A stretch of DNA of 45,270 nt. Source: Alphaproteobacteria bacterium (GTDB lineage: Bacteria > Pseudomonadota > Alphaproteobacteria > Micavibrionales > Micavibrionaceae). The stretch is taken from assembly GCA_002401965.1 (NCBI GenBank), contig NVUR01000026.1, positions 1-45,270 on the forward strand. Reading direction: 5' to 3'. Under the pieces are notes generated by a model. The model had not been told where the DNA came from and made no database searches. It worked only from the letters and a program-made list of their open reading frames with translations. Within the stretch, counting starts at the first letter, position 1. Every line of letters begins with the position of its first letter. The translations under genes were made by a program, and so were the position numbers. Positions 25,629-33,479 of this stretch are shown here, piece after piece.

Positions 25629-28514
25629 CTAATCCCGCCAATCATCATCAATTTCTATTTCATCACTATCTTTACCAAGCTCTTGCTTCGGTTTTTCAAT
25701 ATCCAGTTTCAACTCACGTTGCTTATCAAGCTCTTTGATCTCTACAACTCCCGCGCCGCTATCTTGCAAGATAACCTCTTCCCCACGGTTAAAATGAGGA
25801 TAACGCTGTGTCTCGAACATAGAAAAGTTTTCACCTTCGCGCACAACAGCATATACCTTGTCTTTAAGATTAATTGCCCCAACGAATGATCCGTATACAG
25901 CCCCTTCGCTCATATCAACATCCATATAGCTCAAGCCCTCTCTTTCGCTAACCATCTCTATAGCTTCTTCTTTGGACTTACTGAGCGTAAAACGCTTAAT
26001 GTCTAAGTTATTTTTATCATCAACACTCAGCTCTAAAGGTTCACCCATATGTAATTTTCCTATATTATGCGGTGACTTCACCAAAGAATACATATCGGCT
26101 CTTTCGACAATTAAATGTTTACCCGCCATAAGATCCGTATATCCCGCATAAGAGAATCTATCTCCTTGGTCTAAATTCAACGGCTCATGCCCCTTAACAC
26201 CATGACGTTTAACCAAAGTATCTCCAGCCCACTGCAATTCTTCCTTATACAGCATTCCTAACGCATCACCCTTCATAACAAATTCCCCTGTATCCTCTTT
26301 ATAAGAAGCATACCCATTCTCAGCCAACCAATCCTTACGCTTACCAAGCGCAGATAATGTTGATTTATCCGCAGGCTCATAAGCAAGATTGTAGTTTTTC
26401 TGCTGGCGATATATCTCAAGATCAAGGAAGGTGCGCGCATGAACATCAACTTGCTTCTCGATATCAATAGCGCTGATAACCTTCACTTTCGCTCGGTTCT
26501 GAATTTTATGCGCGCCCCTGGACATATTGAGCTTATGACCGAGATCAACCACGTCTTCCGGCACACGATATATGCCCTCCTCCACAACCTCCACAATACC
26601 AGCCTGATCCAAGCTCTTTAAACGCGCCGCATGATGATCCAGATACGCGTCTATATCCTCGATATCCTTTTTCTTATCGCTTGTTTTCAAGAACTCCAAA
26701 TGCACATCACGGCTATATTCGCCGTCGTTACCGTCAGCAATCATTCCTATATTATAATCAGCACCGCCCCGTGATTTCTGGCCAACAGAAACACCAACAA
26801 TAGCCCCGACCTTTATATCTTGCTTACCCGATAGCGGCACATAATGCGCTTTCTCATCGCCATCACGCACCAACATATAACGCTTATCACTTCCTGAAGA
26901 TGCACGCTCAACCTGCTCAACGCGCCCTGTTATTTTCGGCGCATCTTCATCCGATAAATCATAAATGCTCAACGCCTTATCCTTAATCGGAACAACGGAG
27001 AGTGATGTCACCTGCGCATATTGTTTCCTCTTGTATTTTGCATCCTGCTCCGCACTCAATACTGCGCCCTGCTCCATAACATCCTCCGGCACACGGTACG
27101 CATCCTCATCCAGATTTTCCACAATGCCAGCCTTACTCAAAGCCTCCGCTCGTCCGCCATGATAATCAACATACCCCTCCGGCTCTTTGATGAACTTCAT
27201 ATGCGCAGATACATGCTCTAAATGAGCCTCACGGCTATAAACACCATCATTCTGATCCGCAATTGCAAGAATCGTCCGATCAGCCTTTAAGCTCGGCTTC
27301 TCACCAGCCGATACCTCGACATACGAACCCTCACGCAGAGCGCCATTACGATCATTTAAGGCCAACGGCACATAATGAAGCTCACCATCTGCGGCACGAA
27401 CGACCATATATTTATGATCCGTCAATTCATTCATATGCGCTATTTTTTCGATCTCACCGCGAACGATCGGAGCAGCATCATTTTCTATTCTATAGACCGA
27501 TACGCCCGCCTCTTCCTCCGGCATACTCCTATAAAGCTGTTTGATAATATCTTGCTTCTCACTCTGCTCTTTCAGCACATTTCTAAAGTCATTACGCACA
27601 TGATATATGTCTCGACCAACTTCTTGCGCCAGTGATGTACTCGTTAAAAATGCCAAACGCTTGCGAACCAAATACCCTTTAAATTCATCGCGACCCTCAA
27701 GACCAAACCCTCTAAGATTGACCTTAAACTCATCTTCCACGCCCTCGATCTCACGGCCTTTATCTGCGATAAAATGATCCAATGACGTAACCCGCAAAGC
27801 GTCCGTTTCCTTTTCCATCGCGCGCTGAATATCGGCCAATGAACGCTCACCCATAATTTCGGTAGCCATCTCCTCGGCAACACCACGAATACCATATGAA
27901 ATATAATCAGGCGCAATCACCAAGTCCTTACCCAGATCATCACGCCCACGAATAACAACATGTGCATGAGGGTTATCAGTGTCATAATGCACAGCCGAAA
28001 CCCAATCCAATTTTGTATCAAGATCCTCCTCTACGCGCGCCATAACCTTGCCAATATACCCTTCAAAATCTCCAAGCTCATGGCCATTTTCAGGAGAGAT
28101 AATCACGCGGAAATGATGCCGATCTCCCTTACAAATATTGTAAAATTCTGCGCGTGATAAATCCTCATCTGCACCACCAAATGAACCAAACAACTCTGGA
28201 CGAGCCTCATCAACCCCTGCTCCGTCACGCGTGATATAACTCAAATGACCACGCAAATTCCCTGCCCCGGCACTCCCTGAATTATGCCGCTTGAAATGAG
28301 CCTTCACCACGACCCGCTGCGAATAACCTCTATGCGCAAACATATTACCGCGCCGGTAATTCCCACTACGCAAACTTCTCTTTTTCCTACTAACACCAAC
28401 ACGATTTAGCTTTGTGAAGAATGCCTTACGACTATCGATACGCTCACCAAGAAGCACATTATCATCACTGATAACACTGGCCTCTCCGCTTAAATCGTAT
28501 CGCTCTAACAACAC
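25629..28514 (-). CDS. rlxS: relaxase, VirD2-like with DUF3363 repeats (RlxS type)
   Basis: A 961-aa relaxase. The nuclease domain covers about residues 60-220: candidate catalytic Tyr93 in HLSYITRD, RHHFRVIISPE near 132, and the metal-binding motif HYDTDNPHAH at 176-185. It nicks the transfer origin and pilots the strand into the recipient. The C-terminal two thirds contain two copies of a roughly 145-residue module (first from about 360, second from about 515), each with YMVVR or YMLVR, HYVPL, NDGVYSR or NDGEYSR and a YRVPEDV ending. That is the DUF3363 architecture of alphaproteobacterial RlxS proteins. Confidence 0.88.
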   Translation of the reverse strand: MLLERYDLSGEASVISDDNVLLGERIDSRKAFFTKLNRVGVSRKKRSLRSGNYRRGNMFAHRGYSQRVVVKAHFKRHNSGSAGAGNLRGHLSYITRDGAGVDEARPELFGSFGGADEDLSRAEFYNICKGDRHHFRVIISPENGHELGDFEGYIGKVMARVEEDLDTKLDWVSAVHYDTDNPHAHVVIRGRDDLGKDLVIAPDYISYGIRGVAEEMATEIMGERSLADIQRAMEKETDALRVTSLDHFIADKGREIEGVEDEFKVNLRGFGLEGRDEFKGYLVRKRLAFLTSTSLAQEVGRDIYHVRNDFRNVLKEQSEKQDIIKQLYRSMPEEEAGVSVYRIENDAAPIVRGEIEKIAHMNELTDHKYMVVRAADGELHYVPLALNDRNGALREGSYVEVSAGEKPSLKADRTILAIADQNDGVYSREAHLEHVSAHMKFIKEPEGYVDYHGGRAEALSKAGIVENLDEDAYRVPEDVMEQGAVLSAEQDAKYKRKQYAQVTSLSVVPIKDKALSIYDLSDEDAPKITGRVEQVERASSGSDKRYMLVRDGDEKAHYVPLSGKQDIKVGAIVGVSVGQKSRGGADYNIGMIADGNDGEYSRDVHLEFLKTSDKKKDIEDIDAYLDHHAARLKSLDQAGIVEVVEEGIYRVPEDVVDLGHKLNMSRGAHKIQNRAKVKVISAIDIEKQVDVHARTFLDLEIYRQQKNYNLAYEPADKSTLSALGKRKDWLAENGYASYKEDTGEFVMKGDALGMLYKEELQWAGDTLVKRHGVKGHEPLNLDQGDRFSYAGYTDLMAGKHLIVERADMYSLVKSPHNIGKLHMGEPLELSVDDKNNLDIKRFTLSKSKEEAIEMVSEREGLSYMDVDMSEGAVYGSFVGAINLKDKVYAVVREGENFSMFETQRYPHFNRGEEVILQDSGAGVVEIKELDKQRELKLDIEKPKQELGKDSDEIEIDDDWRD

Positions 28515-28780
28515 TGTTAAAATCCCTGTTTCTGTCTATTTACACCATTCAATATAACACATTAATACACATTGTAACAATAAAAAATAATGTTCAAATT
28601 ATTCATATATAACAATAATATAATAAAACATTAATGTTTTCCTTTTATCTTGTTATACTTCTTATATTCTAAACCAAACTCTTCCTTACCACGAAATGTT
28701 TACATATTACATTCACGGTCTTTGCAATTTTATGGCGGGGATCTTCAATCTTTTTCACGGCATCAATTTCGAAATCAGAC
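28515..28780. other. AT-rich gap upstream of the relaxase; possible transfer-origin region
   Basis: No gene is supported here. The gap carries the relaxase promoter region, a perfect 16-bp palindrome AAAACATTAATGTTTT at 28625-28640 and a small dyad ATTGTAACAAT. Transfer origins commonly lie next to the relaxase gene, but I could not find a convincing nick consensus, so the assignment rests on position only. Confidence 0.3.
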
Positions 28781-28811
28781 AAAAAAGAGCAGGCATAAAG
28801 CCCACTCTTTC
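28781..28811 (-). terminator. Rho-independent terminator after the 95-aa leading-region gene
   Basis: Read on minus: AAAGAGTGGGC, loop TTTAT, GCCTGCTCTTT, then a T-run. The stem has 11 pairs, two of them G-U. It ends the minus-strand operon that starts at 30398. Confidence 0.85.
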
Positions 28812-28832
28812 AATCTGTATTTTGCGTTTTAT

Positions 28833-29120
28833 TTAAAACAAGCAAAGTTGCCTTTTGCTCTCTTTCTTAAATTGCCAGTCCTTGTTTTTTGCACCATGGT
28901 CTAATTCCGCAATGATGTATTTTTCTAACCCGCCCCACCGTTCAAGATTTGATTGCAAAATAAATATGGATTTATACCCCGTCTCAGTAATCGGTAAATC
29001 TTCCTTTGAATAGATTTCAATATGAGACATTTTATCATCATGGCTTTTTTCAAATGACGCGCTAAAACTCTCTACATAATTAATCTCAATCTCGATTGTA
29101 TCCCAGATTATTTTTTGCAT
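28833..29120 (-). CDS. hypothetical protein ending in a sliding-clamp motif (QLCLF)
   Basis: A 95-aa protein of no family I recognise, mixed beta and alpha by pattern (MQKIIWDTIEIEINYVESFS at the start). The last five residues are QLCLF after a basic stretch KKESKR, matching the QLxLF motif by which bacterial proteins dock on the DnaN clamp. It is the last gene of a four-gene minus operon, overlaps the preceding gene by 13 bp, and is followed by a terminator. A DNA-replication or anti-defence role in the leading region is inference. Confidence 0.65.
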   Translation of the reverse strand: MQKIIWDTIEIEINYVESFSASFEKSHDDKMSHIEIYSKEDLPITETGYKSIFILQSNLERWGGLEKYIIAELDHGAKNKDWQFKKESKRQLCLF

Positions 29121-29290
29121 TTTTCAATCCTCCTGTTTCTGATAAATTCATAGATATCTGTGACAGAAAAGTATCCCTGTGCCGGTTGTCGTAAATTTTC
29201 GTAGGCTTCTTGTGCATCCTCCATTGTTCCCCCTTCGCATAAGACAATATGAAATAGTTTTCTTGCGTTAACGCATATTTGATCTGACAT
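29108..29290 (-). CDS. small hypothetical protein, leading region
   Basis: A 60-aa helical protein (MSDQICVNARKLFHIVLCEG, C-terminal RNRRIEKCKK). No family recognised. It starts 9 bp after the methylase-like gene and overlaps the next gene, so it belongs to the 30398-28833 operon. Three cysteines are present but no zinc-knuckle spacing is evident. Confidence 0.55.
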   Translation of the reverse strand: MSDQICVNARKLFHIVLCEGGTMEDAQEAYENLRQPAQGYFSVTDIYEFIRNRRIEKCKK

Positions 29291-29299
29291 GTTTTTTTC

Positions 29300-30067
29300 C
29301 TATCCGAATAAATTTAATTGTTGGGTGTTGGTCATGGGCTGAATATCAAAATCTGTTCTGGGGGCTTCTTGTTTTTCATCTCTGGCCACCTTCCTAAACA
29401 AACAACCGTGTTTTTCTGCAAAGATCATTGCGGCTGGCGTATAAGCACTTTCAAAAACTTCTAAACTTAATGAATTTCCATGAATAACCGCAGCGGGGAT
29501 TCCGCGTAACGCGAGCTGAATAAAAAGCATGTGATACGTCATGCGCGAAAGTTCGGTTGCTTGTGCGCTCATCGTTGTTAAAAGATCGTGTCCCTGTTCT
29601 TCCAAACAATCTGCACTTGCCAAAATCATGCAACCTGCGCCTGCCGCTGGATCAGAAATTGAAAGAAAGCCCTGCTCATTGATAATGGTTTTTGCGTCCG
29701 TCAAATTGATCTGTGCCATCATTTTAGAAAGATGGTACGGCGTAAAAAACTGGCCATTCCTTTTATCGAGACATTCTAATTCTGCGGAAATTTCCCCGAG
29801 AAAATCACAACCGCCGATTTCTAAAGCAAGATATGTGATGCCAAATAAACTCGCAATATTCATTCGATCGGCTTTATTCTTATATGTGCCAATAATGCTC
29901 ATATAGCGATCTTCGAATTTATCCGCTGTCTCTTTATTTACTGCGGCCTTAGCAAGAGCATAATAGGCCATTTCACAAAAATTTCTGAAATTCTCCTGAC
30001 GATTTTTTGAGCTATCCAGATTATTGATGATTTTAATAAACTCTTTTTTCTTCTCCTGAATGTCCAT
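29300..30067 (-). CDS. degenerate N6-adenine methylase-like protein with C-terminal clamp motif
   Basis: A 255-aa protein. The start at 30067 has a strong AAGGAGG site. NGQFFTPYHLSKMMAQI and SDPAAGAGCMILASADCLEE match the opening and the SAM-binding motif I of type I-style N6-adenine methylases. HGNSLSLEVFESAYTPA follows, typical of a plasmid-borne subfamily. The catalytic (N/D)PP(Y/F) motif is absent, so methylation is doubtful; it may bind DNA or SAM as a decoy or regulator. The protein ends NTQQLNLFG, a QLxLF sliding-clamp motif. It follows the 108-aa gene with a 4-bp gap. Confidence 0.72.
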   Translation of the reverse strand: MDIQEKKKEFIKIINNLDSSKNRQENFRNFCEMAYYALAKAAVNKETADKFEDRYMSIIGTYKNKADRMNIASLFGITYLALEIGGCDFLGEISAELECLDKRNGQFFTPYHLSKMMAQINLTDAKTIINEQGFLSISDPAAGAGCMILASADCLEEQGHDLLTTMSAQATELSRMTYHMLFIQLALRGIPAAVIHGNSLSLEVFESAYTPAAMIFAEKHGCLFRKVARDEKQEAPRTDFDIQPMTNTQQLNLFG

Positions 30068-30071
30068 AATA

Positions 30072-30398
30072 TTAAACCTCCTTATTCCAAGAGGACTCAA
30101 TTTCACAAATCACTTTCTCTAGTTCTGGCTCTATCGGAATCCCCGCCATATCTGCAAGCCCCAGATTCAACGTACGATCACATTTTTCTATTTGGGCATA
30201 ACGCTTTTCTTCAAAACTTCCTGATTTTAAATATTCGGCTAGTTCCTCATCTGTCGAATAAGCCATGATTTCAGCGGGGTGCATTTCTATATCAGTCGAA
30301 AGCTCATCTCTATACTGCTGCGGTGTGTAATAACTTCCGTCCGTATAAAAACCATCTTCAAATAAATCATAATTATCATTTGCTGCTGTATTTGCCAT
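30072..30398 (-). CDS. hypothetical acidic protein, first gene of the methylase operon
   Basis: A 108-aa, strongly acidic protein (many Asp and Glu, aromatic-rich N-terminus DLFEDGFYTDGSYYTPQQYR). No family recognised. Small acidic proteins in this plasmid position are sometimes DNA mimics, but no mimic family is evident here. It carries the ribosome site of the methylase-like gene in its last codons. A 300-bp hairpin-rich leader precedes it. Confidence 0.6.
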   Translation of the reverse strand: MANTAANDNYDLFEDGFYTDGSYYTPQQYRDELSTDIEMHPAEIMAYSTDEELAEYLKSGSFEEKRYAQIEKCDRTLNLGLADMAGIPIEPELEKVICEIESSWNKEV

Positions 30399-30660
30399 TT
30401 TAAGTGCTTCCTTTTCAAATTATTGCAGAATTCATGTCCGCATGAATTCTTGCCTTACGGCGAGAATTGGGAGGCAAGTGCAAGGGCGATTTTTAGTATT
30501 TTGGAGCAAAGCGGCCGCGAGGAATTGCCCGACTTCGGGCAAGGGGAAAATACGTTAAGAAAATCGGAAGCGGAGCGCCTTTACCCTTGCGCGCGCTAGG
30601 GATGATAATCCCTTAGCCGGGCAAAGCTCGGGCAGAGTGAAACTCTGTAAAAAGACACAA
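30399..30660. promoter_or_regulatory. hairpin-rich leader upstream of the methylase operon
   Basis: A gene-free stretch, distinctly more GC-rich than its flanks, with four successive dyads: 30428-30449 (GAATTCATG arms, tccg loop), 30449-30478 (CTTGCCT/AGGCAAG), 30525-30542 (TTGCCCG/CGGGCAA) and about 30596-30616 (AGGGAT/ATCCCT). It lies directly upstream of a minus-strand operon. Comparable hairpin-rich leaders precede the TOPRIM, ardC and parB genes. One possibility is a promoter that folds from single-stranded DNA during plasmid entry. Confidence 0.5.
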
Positions 30661-30661
30661 A

Positions 30662-30683
30662 AAAACAGGGCATCTCTGCCCTG
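30662..30683 (-). terminator. Rho-independent terminator of the toxin-antitoxin operon
   Basis: Read on minus: CAGGGCA, loop GAGA, TGCCCTG, then TTTTTTT. A perfect 7-bp stem lies 25 bp after the stop of the 63-aa gene. Confidence 0.9.
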
Positions 30684-30707
30684 CTTCAATATTCTATAAT
30701 GCGACAG

Positions 30708-30899
30708 TCAATCAATAATTATAGGCTCTACCTCACCCCGTAAAACACCTTTAGTTATTTTTAGAGCTTGCGCAACTACTGTGGAGGCCCGATCTTCATC
30801 AAGACCCTCATTAATTAGACATTCGTTCACAACCAACCCCATTAGATGAATTTCCTTATCTTGTTCATCCGTCAAAATATTTGTAAGTTCATTACTCAT
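30708..30899 (-). CDS. small hypothetical protein downstream of the antitoxin
   Basis: A 63-aa acidic helical protein (EDRASTVVAQALKITKGVLR). Starts 3 bp after the antitoxin stop and ends before a terminator, so it is the third gene of the toxin-antitoxin transcript. No family recognised. It might be an accessory to the toxin-antitoxin pair or an independent leading-region protein. Confidence 0.5.
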   Translation of the reverse strand: MSNELTNILTDEQDKEIHLMGLVVNECLINEGLDEDRASTVVAQALKITKGVLRGEVEPIIID

Positions 30900-30902
30900 T
30901 AT

Positions 30903-31172
30903 TTACTCCTGCAACGCATTGATAACAGCATCAGGATTTTTTTCGATCACTTTCATTAACGTAGCAACCGCGCCCGTTAAATCCGCGTCCTTCTTATCCC
31001 ATTTCTCTACTGTTCTTTGTGATAACCCAAAAGTCTTTGAAAACTCTGGCACTCCCATTTCTAATTTATTGCGAATACGGCGCACTTCGGATATTTCATG
31101 ATGAACAGCCTTATCCGCTTCATTAATGGCACTTTCCAAGCCTTTAATAATACTTTCTCCAAATTCAGACAT
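30903..31172 (-). CDS. HTH antitoxin, HigA/NadS-like
   Basis: An 89-aa protein with a helix-turn-helix in its second half (MGVPEFSKTFGLSQRTVEKWDKKDADLTG) and a C-terminal helix VIEKNPDAVINAL, the pattern of antitoxins paired with RelE/HigB toxins. The N-terminal 30 residues probably wrap the toxin. It follows the toxin gene by 11 bp; toxin-first order fits the HigBA type. It likely binds the ATACCCAA dyad around the operon promoter. Confidence 0.78.
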   Translation of the reverse strand: MSEFGESIIKGLESAINEADKAVHHEISEVRRIRNKLEMGVPEFSKTFGLSQRTVEKWDKKDADLTGAVATLMKVIEKNPDAVINALQE

Positions 31173-31183
31173 TGCTTTATCTC

Positions 31184-31507
31184 CTATTTTTTTAAAATCT
31201 CGGTTAATTTTTTCATGGCATTTTTATCTGCATCACTCAAATTTTCTTTTGTATTCTTCTCAAAAATATCAATAAGATGGACACAACCTTTCTGATCGAG
31301 AACAAGGTAAATAACACGTGACGCACCACTTTTTCCTTTGCCTGTCTGATGTGCAAAACGTAGCTTTTTAACACCTCCAGAACCAGATATCGTATCCCCT
31401 CTATTATAATTAACGCTAATAAAATCAATTAACTCTATGCGTTGCTCATCCGTAAGAATCTTTGATGCCTTTTTGATGAAATACGGGTTTTCTACGACTG
31501 TAAACAT
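31184..31507 (-). CDS. RelE/HigB-type toxin
   Basis: A 107-aa basic protein with the RelE-superfamily pattern: YFIKKASKILTDEQRIELIDFI, GGVKKLRFAHQTGKGKSGASRVIYLV and VHLIDIFEKNTKENLSDADK. The central RVIYLV strand and the basic loop around it correspond to the mRNA-contacting face. Such toxins cleave mRNA, often at the ribosome. It is the first gene of a three-gene operon with its own strong promoter. Confidence 0.82.
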   Translation of the reverse strand: MFTVVENPYFIKKASKILTDEQRIELIDFISVNYNRGDTISGSGGVKKLRFAHQTGKGKSGASRVIYLVLDQKGCVHLIDIFEKNTKENLSDADKNAMKKLTEILKK

Positions 31508-31529
31508 ACATTACTTCTTTCAATAGGCT

Positions 31530-31584
31530 ATTATATACCCAACTAAGGTATTACTGTCAACAAATAAATACGCTAATTGGGTAT
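31530..31584 (-). promoter_or_regulatory. promoter and operator dyad of the toxin-antitoxin operon
   Basis: On minus, a perfect -35 TTGACA (31555-31560) lies 17 bp from TATATA (31532-31537), which overlaps a TATAAT. Inverted ATACCCAA half-sites lie at 31535-31542, over the -10 box, and 31577-31584, upstream of the -35. A dimeric antitoxin bound to this dyad would cover the promoter, as in other autoregulated toxin-antitoxin loci. The half-site core ATACCCA also occurs near 31840. Confidence 0.7.
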
Positions 31585-31812
31585 TTATTCTTCGAAATCT
31601 ATTTCGTGCTGCGCATTAAGGTCAACAGATATACGAATAGGAAGAACTTTGAAAGCATAAGAATATCCCTCTACTGGTGGGTTAAATTTCCGCAAAGTAT
31701 CAGCACTGGCTTCCTTACTCGACTTTATAGTCGCATAAAGTATATTCGAACGCCCATCAAACGCGGCATAGGCTTCTATTTCCTGTGTTTTTCTTTGTTT
31801 CTTTTTGCTCAT
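31585..31812 (-). CDS. small hypothetical protein, leading region
   Basis: A 75-aa protein starting with a lysine-rich stretch (MSKKKQRKTQEIEAYAAFDG) and ending acidic. The strand-like pattern AYAAFDGRSNILYATIKSS suggests a small beta-containing fold. No family recognised. It is 45 bp downstream of the TOPRIM gene and likely co-transcribed. The operator half-site TTGGGTAT abuts its stop codon. Confidence 0.5.
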   Translation of the reverse strand: MSKKKQRKTQEIEAYAAFDGRSNILYATIKSSKEASADTLRKFNPPVEGYSYAFKVLPIRISVDLNAQHEIDFEE

Positions 31813-31857
31813 ATTAAGCCTTCCGTTGCCCTAACAATAATACCCAGTTATTAAATT

Positions 31858-32775
31858 TCAGTTACATGCACGATCTTTCAAGACATTGTTCCAATCATCC
31901 TTTATTTTTTGCGGACTATCGCGTCTAATTTTTCCCTCAAAAGACGTTTCGGCCAATATAACTCTAATAGCATCAGCCAATCTATCGCCGCCCAGATCAT
32001 TATCAGTAATAATAATAATTTCTTTGAGCGATTTAAAGCCCTCCACAGCCGCCTTAAGTAGTTCGCCCTGTTCTGGTGACATACCGCCCCCCGTTGCGGT
32101 ATAGACAGCCTTGTCACTTGGAAACAGGATAGAATAACTTAGTGCATCTATCACAGCTTCGGCAATCACCAATGTATCATCCCCTTTTCGGCAATTGGAG
32201 CGCCAGAATGTCTTTTCACTCCCGCGCACAAAAACTGCCGTTTGCGTATTTTTCAGCTCAAGCGCACAAACCGCCCCACCCTCTTTGTAATGCGGAAAAA
32301 CAGCATTTTTATAACCATCAAAGAATATACGATTTTGAAAGCGCATAGATGTAAACAAAGCTTTAGGAATACAGCGGCTTTCCAAATAATCATGGAATTG
32401 GACGGGACGGCATTTCTTGAATATACCCTGCACGCGCTCTGGCTCATATGCCTGTTCTACCACTTCGGATATGTAGTTTTTAGGCTCTGGGCGCGTTGTA
32501 ATTTCTCCCAACCATGCAAGCAAGTCTTTTGCTATCTCTGCTAGGCTCTGGCCTGTGCGGTTTTTAATAAAGTTTACAATCGTGCCATTATCATCATTTT
32601 CAGATACAGAGAAATACATCCAGATACCACCCTTCTTCGAAATGATAATGATATCGGAATCTTTACGCATTTTGATCGAGGAACGCGTACTATCTTTTTT
32701 AACAAGCGCATAACCCAAATAAGCTGCATATTCTGTAAGGTTAATATCTGTTTTAAACCTATTCCAATCTGACAT
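31858..32775 (-). CDS. DUF3991/TOPRIM-domain protein (plasmid primase-like)
   Basis: A 305-aa protein. The N-terminal half (LTEYAAYLGYALVKKDSTRS, IIIISKKGGIWMYFSVSEND) matches DUF3991-type zinc-less primase leaders. The C-terminal half is a TOPRIM domain: LVIAEAVIDALSYSIL supplies the Glu, and IIIITDNDLGGDRLADAIR supplies the DxD pair. Such proteins resemble the TraC/DnaG-like primase modules of conjugative plasmids and may prime the incoming strand. It lies downstream of the ParA partner gene after a 425-bp leader. Primase activity is inference. Confidence 0.78.
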   Translation of the reverse strand: MSDWNRFKTDINLTEYAAYLGYALVKKDSTRSSIKMRKDSDIIIISKKGGIWMYFSVSENDDNGTIVNFIKNRTGQSLAEIAKDLLAWLGEITTRPEPKNYISEVVEQAYEPERVQGIFKKCRPVQFHDYLESRCIPKALFTSMRFQNRIFFDGYKNAVFPHYKEGGAVCALELKNTQTAVFVRGSEKTFWRSNCRKGDDTLVIAEAVIDALSYSILFPSDKAVYTATGGGMSPEQGELLKAAVEGFKSLKEIIIITDNDLGGDRLADAIRVILAETSFEGKIRRDSPQKIKDDWNNVLKDRACN

Positions 32776-33200
32776 TTTCTATCCTTATATGACCATCCTC
32801 TGGCCTATGAATGTTGTTATTTAAGCTCTTCAAGAAATATTCCTTGCGCCCCCAAAACATAATTTTTTTGGGGCGACAAGAATTGGAGCTAAAAGTCAGG
32901 AGGATTGTCAGGCCAAATCGACGAAATTTTATTGATCTTCCTAGCTATCTTGCGACGGAAAGCAGTAAAATCTTCGGACTATTTTGCTTGATAAGACGGG
33001 CGGCACGCCATAGCAATAGAAAATACCCTATTACTATCCCCGCCCTCTTCCGAAATCCTTGCGTAAAGGATCGTTACCCGAACGGGACGAAACCCGCAAA
33101 GCGGGGTTCGGTATGCTTGGTATGACGGCGGCGTAGCGGCGGGATACCTTAGTATATAGAGCCTGACCGATTAATTAAATCGGATACGCCCGTCATATAT
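32776..33200. promoter_or_regulatory. 425-bp hairpin-rich leader of the TOPRIM gene, sharing boxes with the parB leader
   Basis: No gene is supported. Contents include a hairpin with CGCCCC/GGGGCG arms at about 32847-32875 and a boxed segment 32891-33010 that begins AAAAGTCAGGAGGATTGTC and ends GCTTGATAAGACGGGCGGC. Further features are a GC-rich dyad region 33075-33150 and a perfect CCGATT/AATCGG hairpin at 33167-33183. The two box sequences recur, about the same distance apart, before parB. Confidence 0.55.
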
Positions 33201-33479
33201 TTACTTTAAAGGAACATCGTATTTTTTAAGTAAAAGCAAGATAGCTTCTTCAGCTAATTCGGGGGCTTTTTTTCCCTTTACCATTTTTTGTTCAAAAACC
33301 ACACGGTCAAACCCTCTGGAATAAACGTCCTGAATATAAAACCCTTTCGTTGCACGTGGTGGCTCTTGCTCTCTTTTCCTTACAAGAACGGGGGCATCTG
33401 CATTAGCTGTAACCCCAAGTGCATCTTGTTTTTCAGCTCGGTCATCTTCTTCTTCCATCCAATCTGCATCACGCGACAT
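33201..33479 (-). CDS. probable ParA partner (small centromere-binding type)
   Basis: A 92-aa protein. I chose the ATG at 33479, which has GGAG ten bases upstream and overlaps the parA stop by 11 bp. The N-terminus is disordered and acidic (WMEEEDDRAEK). The C-terminal half (YIQDVYSRGFDRVVFEQKMV, then APELAEEAILLLLKKYD) could be a small ribbon- or helix-based DNA-binding fold. Coupling to a short ParA and an AT-rich palindromic region upstream is the type Ib partition layout (ParA, small ParB/ParG, upstream centromere). No sequence family is recognised, so the role rests on context. Confidence 0.6.
   Translation of the reverse strand: MSRDADWMEEEDDRAEKQDALGVTANADAPVLVRKREQEPPRATKGFYIQDVYSRGFDRVVFEQKMVKGKKAPELAEEAILLLLKKYDVPLK

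Noticed and set aside
27263-27544. Plus-strand open frames opposite the relaxase gene
   Set aside because: They are antisense shadows of a 961-codon gene with clear relaxase motifs, and have no ribosome sites or family features.
28515-28640. Transfer origin with defined nick site
   Set aside because: The position is right, but no convincing nick consensus or flanking inverted repeat was found, so only a low-confidence region is reported.
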